From Fallopia convolvulus (taxonomy: Eukaryota > Streptophyta > Magnoliopsida > Caryophyllales > Polygonaceae), in the NCBI GenBank assembly GCA_964016875.1, contig OZ024730.1, positions 40,742,795 to 40,806,794 of the forward strand: a stretch of DNA of 64,000 nucleotides, in the 5' to 3' direction. The translations under genes and the position numbers were made by a program. Every line of letters begins with the position of its first letter. Positions within the stretch are counted from its first letter, which is position 1. Below are positions 60,788-64,000 of the stretch, one piece after another. The notes below the pieces were generated by a model that was given only the letters and a program-made list of their open reading frames with translations, was not told the DNA's origin and made no database searches.

Positions 60788-60822
60788 GACGTTAAACAAG
60801 CGCTTATTGGGAGGCAACCCAA
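60788..60822 (+). ncRNA. Conserved post-pol hairpin motif (copy 3, intact)
   Basis: GACGTTAAACAAGCGCTTA, then TTGGGAGGCAACCCAA (60807-60822): five-base-pair stem TTGGG/CCCAA with an AGGCAA loop. It starts 24 nt after the pol stop. See copies at 29479 and 44649. Confidence 0.7.
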
Positions 60823-61599
60823 TGTTTAGAGTAGTTTTTTTTATTTAAATCTTTTGCTTTCTAAGTAGTTTTTTTTGTGTGTTTTAGATACCCCAGGTTC
60901 TCAATAACCCGAATGATTCAGAGGAGCGTGGGCATGAAGGACAGGTGGCGCGATCGCGCTAGGTAGGGCCCACACCCACGTTATTTCAACATAAATACTA
61001 CATAGCTGGCGCGGGCGGAATTGCCAAATGGCGTGGCTGGGCAGTCTGGGTCCCGAGCCCGCGCCACACGTGTTTTTCGGCGATTATAAGGGCGCGGCCG
61101 AGCCTTTTCACACGCACATCCATACCTTCCTTCTCCTTCCTCACGACTCTCTTCACACAAACTCCATTAAAGGAGCTTCAAGGTCAGATTTTCAGCGAAA
61201 TCTCACTCAAACAACATTAAACTTCAAGATTCAAGTAAGCTTTTCTATTCTTAACTCAAAATCTATCAAATTTAAGCATAAATTCGAAAATTTTGCATGC
61301 TCTAGGTTTTCTAGAAAAGCTTAGATCTAGGCAAATTTAGTTCGATTTTTGCTTAGTTCCTTCACAAAGATTTTTCTTTGCTTGATTATAGGCTAGATTT
61401 GTGCTTATTTTGCTAATTTGTGAAGATTTGAGATTAACCCTAGAATTTTTTATTAAAATATTCTAGTTAGTGGGGAAGAGAGTGATTGAGAGCTTATTTG
61501 TGAAATATTGTTGTGGTTGTCCTTGCCGAGACAACAAAAATTGCAATTGTGTGTTGTTTGGTGGAGTTTGTGCATGAATTTGACAAAATTTAGGCACCA
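60823..61599 (+). other. Post-pol non-coding region with GCGCGGGC words
   Basis: Includes GCGCGATCGCGC (perfect 12-bp palindrome, 60948-60959), GGCGCGGGC near 61011, GAGCCCGCGCC near 61056 and GGGCGCGGCCGAGCC near 61090. The same words mark the family's LTR at 51027-51108. The 98-codon open frame at 61028-61324 is not convincing. Confidence 0.65.
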
Positions 61600-62340
61600 T
61601 GGTTCCAAAGAGAGCTAGTTAGGGTGCTTCTACCTCCCGCGCTGCTGCTCTTAGAGCACGGGGAAATACTGGGTTACGAGTAGTTCGTACTTCTACTACT
61701 AGGAGACGAGCTCCAAAGGCGCCTGAACCACTACCCGTTATGGTAGAGGCCACTCCTGAGCAGTGTCACTTCCGTTTGACTCAGGGTTGGAGCCGAACTA
61801 GGTTTTAGAGTCTTACAAAATGGGCATCCCACTCGCTATATTGATTGGGAATTCATGCAAGCATTGGGGCTTCAAGGAGAGTTACTCAAGGTTGGTCAGG
61901 CCTTGGGATTTGGGGATTTCATTCAGTTGAGAGAGGCTACTTACAAAGGCCTCACTATGGAATTTTGGAGTACTCTGAAGTGTGACATTACTGAAGGGAG
62001 GGAAGTTGAGGATGGGTTGTGTAGATTACAGCTAGGAGGTTTACAAAGAAGGATGACTCAAAATGAGATTAATGTCATGTTTGGCTTCCTACGATTGCAG
62101 ACAAAGATGTGGCCCATTGTGAGAGCCAAGCTACTTGGTTGACTGTGGATTTTTGGTCCAATATTACAGGGAACCAAGTCTACAAGCCTTCAAGGGCTAA
62201 ATCTTCCTTCATATCTCATCCCGTTATTCGTATACTTCAGAGGTTCATAGCCCACACCATTAGTGGGAGAGGGGATGGGGAGAACAATTGCCCCAGCAAA
62301 GATTTGTTGCTTCTATGTGCATGTTTGGAATAAGAGGAAG
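61600..62340 (+). pseudogene. ATHILA ORF (env-position protein) remnant
   Basis: MVPKRAS at 61600, a stop, then ARGNTGLRVVRTSTTRRRAP; after a frame change MQALGLQGELLKVGQALGFG, GLTMEFWSTLKC and RRMTQNEINVMFGF (61855-62142). The pattern, an R-rich start then a LG...L...G...F.......Y..LT.EF..TL block and an IFGF-like end, is that of the Athila ORF lying after pol. Its function is unknown in the family. Broken by stops and ended by the repeat at 62413. Confidence 0.65.
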
Positions 62341-62412
62341 TCAATTTAGCTGGTTTGTTGATGACTCAATTGTATTAAGTGGGCCGAGTTGGGGGTACTT
62401 CTATTGCTATTG

Positions 62413-62999
62413 TACTACTGGAAAACGCGCATATAGCCAGGAATATCTGGTGTGGGTAAGTTTGCGGGTAACCGCCACAACATCCCCCACAAATCTCAAA
62501 TTTTCTGGCTGTTTGCCCATGAAATTCACGGTTGGCGCTACATTTGGGGGAATATTATTGTCCCGAAATATACGCACAGCTAATTTCGATTCCAAGTTTG
62601 TGGCCATATAGCCATGAAAATATGGGATGTGGCTATAGTTGCGACATATTGACGCGAATATATTTCGAAGCTAAATTCGGTTCTAAATTTATGGGAAATT
62701 TATCGCGAAATAATCACACAGCTAAGTTCGATTCTAAGTTTGTGGCCATATAGCCATGAAAATTTGGGTTGCGGCTATAGTTGCGGCCATATTGACGCGA
62801 TTATTTTACGAAGCTAAATTCGATTCTAAATTTCTGGGAAAATTATCGCGAAATAATCACACAGCTAAGTTTGATACTAAGTTTGTGGTCATATAGTCAT
62901 GAACATATGATTTTCGGATATAGTTGAGGCTATATTTACGCGAATTTATTACGAAGCTAAATTCAGCTCTACATTTGTGGTCACAATATCAATGTAAAA
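62413..62999. mobile_element. Probable CACTA-like terminus with 143-bp subterminal tandem repeats
   Basis: TACTACTGGAAAACGCG at 62413 resembles a CACTA end with C changed to T. It is followed by three units beginning ACAGCTAA at 62576, 62718 and 62861 (periods 142 and 143 bp), each with GTGGCCATATAGCCATGAA-like and TTTCGAAGCTAAATTC-like blocks. The other end must lie beyond the window. Confidence 0.5.
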
Positions 63000-63565
63000 G
63001 TCAAATAAGATGTTCCAACACAATCTCAAAGCCTTCAACTCAATCCTCTAAGGTCACTAAAACCAACTAAAGTGGAGTACATGTGTAAGAATACATGAAA
63101 CCTTAAATGTCATCTCGCAAGCCTGCTCGTTTAGCTCGTTCACAAGCAATGCTCACTTAGTCCATTCGCGAACAATCCAAACAAAAAGAATTACTCATTT
63201 TAACAATACCAAATACAAAATTCAGCCTACTCATTTACATACAATTTGAGACCACAAAAAAAAACCCTACTCATTTTAACAATACCAAATACAAATACAA
63301 CCTGCTCAGTTTTCCTTTTCTTCTTTTGAAAATAATCTTCCTCAACAACATTGTCTTCAGTTGAGGTATTGATAGGGATTGCATTTCCAACTTTAATAAC
63401 TTCATTCTCTTCTAGTTCTAAAACTGGGGTAGATGATGAATTCGCAACTAAAATGAATTACACTATGTACTCTTTCCAATGCTCATTGCAAAAAGAGCTT
63501 ACATTCATAACTCCAACAATTGGGCAGGTGATGACAAATGGAGACTTCCATCTGGTTGGATTAGT
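63000..63565. other. Unassigned stretch before the GAPDH fragment
   Basis: The 63160-63300 part repeats a block with CTACTCATTTTAACAATACC (near 63190 and 63268). 63300-63480 read on - gives an acidic then basic run (EEDYFQKKKRKTE) that may be a captured exon; I cannot name it. Confidence 0.4.
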
Positions 63566-63991
63566 TTACAAGGACTTAACCATGTGGCAGATCAAGTCAA
63601 TAACACAGTTACTGTACATCAGACATACACAAAATTCAGCATTGAAACAAAAATAAAAGCTTGAAGTTGATGCAGAAAGGAGAAACACAAGGTAAGGAGA
63701 CAAATTACCTGTAACACATTTCTTGCCATAGCATGCGACAAGCTTGACAAACTTCTCGTTCAAAGCAATGCCAGCCTTGGCATCAAAGATGCATGATCTG
63801 CAACCATGAATCCAATTCAATGAAGCTAACGCAATCGAGAAACCCACTGGAAGTGTGGTCAAGAATAATGGTTTTAACTTTTTTAAAGAGTGAAAATTGA
63901 AACAAACCTATTGCCAATGATGAAGTCAGTAGAGAAAAAATCCCCGTAAACGTAACCCATAATTCCCTTCATCTTGCCCTTAGATGCCTCC
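63566..63991 (-). pseudogene. GapC: Cytosolic GAPDH (GapC) 3' fragment, last three exons, frameshifted
   Basis: Exons on -: 63991-63908 (EASKGKMKGIMGYVYGD, then STDFIIGNR), 63797-63709 (SCIFDAKAGIALNEKFVKLV) and 63611-63566 (NCVIDLICHMVKSL and stop). The introns have GT-AG borders and sit where plant GapC genes have them, so this is a genomic copy, not a retrocopy. The invariant WYDNEWGYS block has become CYGKKCVTG; compared with the usual codons one G is missing before the splice site, so exon 2 to exon 3 is out of frame and spliced translation would hit an early stop. Upstream exons, including the catalytic Cys, lie beyond the window. Confidence 0.82.
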
Positions 63992-64000
63992 CTGCAAAAC

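Larger units (their letters stand above)
55308..62412 (+). mobile_element. Second Athila-like Ty3/gypsy element, degraded, with a solo LTR inside
   Basis: LTR end fragment 55308-55486, primer site 55491-55508, gag 55563-57061, RT 57190-57911 resuming at 59241, RNase H and integrase to 60764, hairpin motif 60788-60822, and an ATHILA-type ORF at 61600-62340. The 5' LTR is mostly lost and no 3' LTR is seen; the right side is cut by the CACTA-like end at 62413. Internal losses: RT fingers between about 57555 and 57585, and the integrase core near 60305. Confidence 0.9.

Overview
This window is nuclear DNA of a flowering plant, most likely a eudicot. The evidence is GT-AG introns in a 14-exon housekeeping gene, DC2.15-type hybrid proline-rich proteins, and plant-type LTR retrotransposons, LINE, CACTA and hAT relics. 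I found no bacterial, organellar or viral gene, CRISPR array or rRNA gene. The species cannot be fixed from sequence alone.

Genes. (1) 1-5654, + strand: a mitochondrial-type 3-oxoacyl-ACP synthase (mtKAS) whose exon 1 starts just before the window; every intron boundary and reading phase checks out. (2) Three related small secreted eight-cysteine proteins (HyPRP / DC2.15 type) at 7190-7543, 23392-23781 and 34904-35290, all + strand, each with a TATA box 92-108 bp upstream of its ATG. They look like a former tandem cluster pushed apart by transposons. (3) At the right edge, the last three exons of a cytosolic GAPDH gene on the - strand (63566-63991), with a probable one-base deletion, so a pseudogene fragment.

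Transposons fill most of the rest, and nesting can be read to the base. 8950-22215: a LINE (- strand) split by a 10.3-kb non-autonomous LTR element (9702-20044; target duplication GATTT; 3-kb LTRs, almost no coding). 27000-27715: the end of a Ty1/copia pol (- strand). 27730-33362: an Athila-like Ty3/gypsy relic (+) holding two solo LTRs (28009-28901 and 30749-31742). 36432-41337: a CACTA element with a broken TNP2 transposase; it and a 6.9-kb Athila-like element with only gag-protease (41464-48356) sit 126 bp apart inside one copia element that resumes at 48362-49410. 49411-52776: part of a chromovirus-type LTR holding a solo Athila-type LTR (50771-52092). 52777-54016: right end of a second CACTA. 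54020-55038: hAT transposase relic. 55308-62412: a second Athila-like element (+), with a solo LTR (57912-59235) inside its reverse transcriptase. 62413 onward: a probable third CACTA-like end with 143-bp tandem repeats, next to the GAPDH fragment.

Three signals go beyond routine transposon annotation. First, Athila-type elements here carry element-specific, often palindromic short words in matching slots: about 250-460 nt into the LTR, just after the gag LRSGK motif, and after pol. Second, all three Athila-type internal regions have a conserved hairpin about 20 nt after the last pol stop, with a compensatory base-pair change in the stem. Third, two of them repeat their polypurine-tract block internally. 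Both LTRs and solo LTRs were dated or bounded by eye, so counts of differences are approximate.
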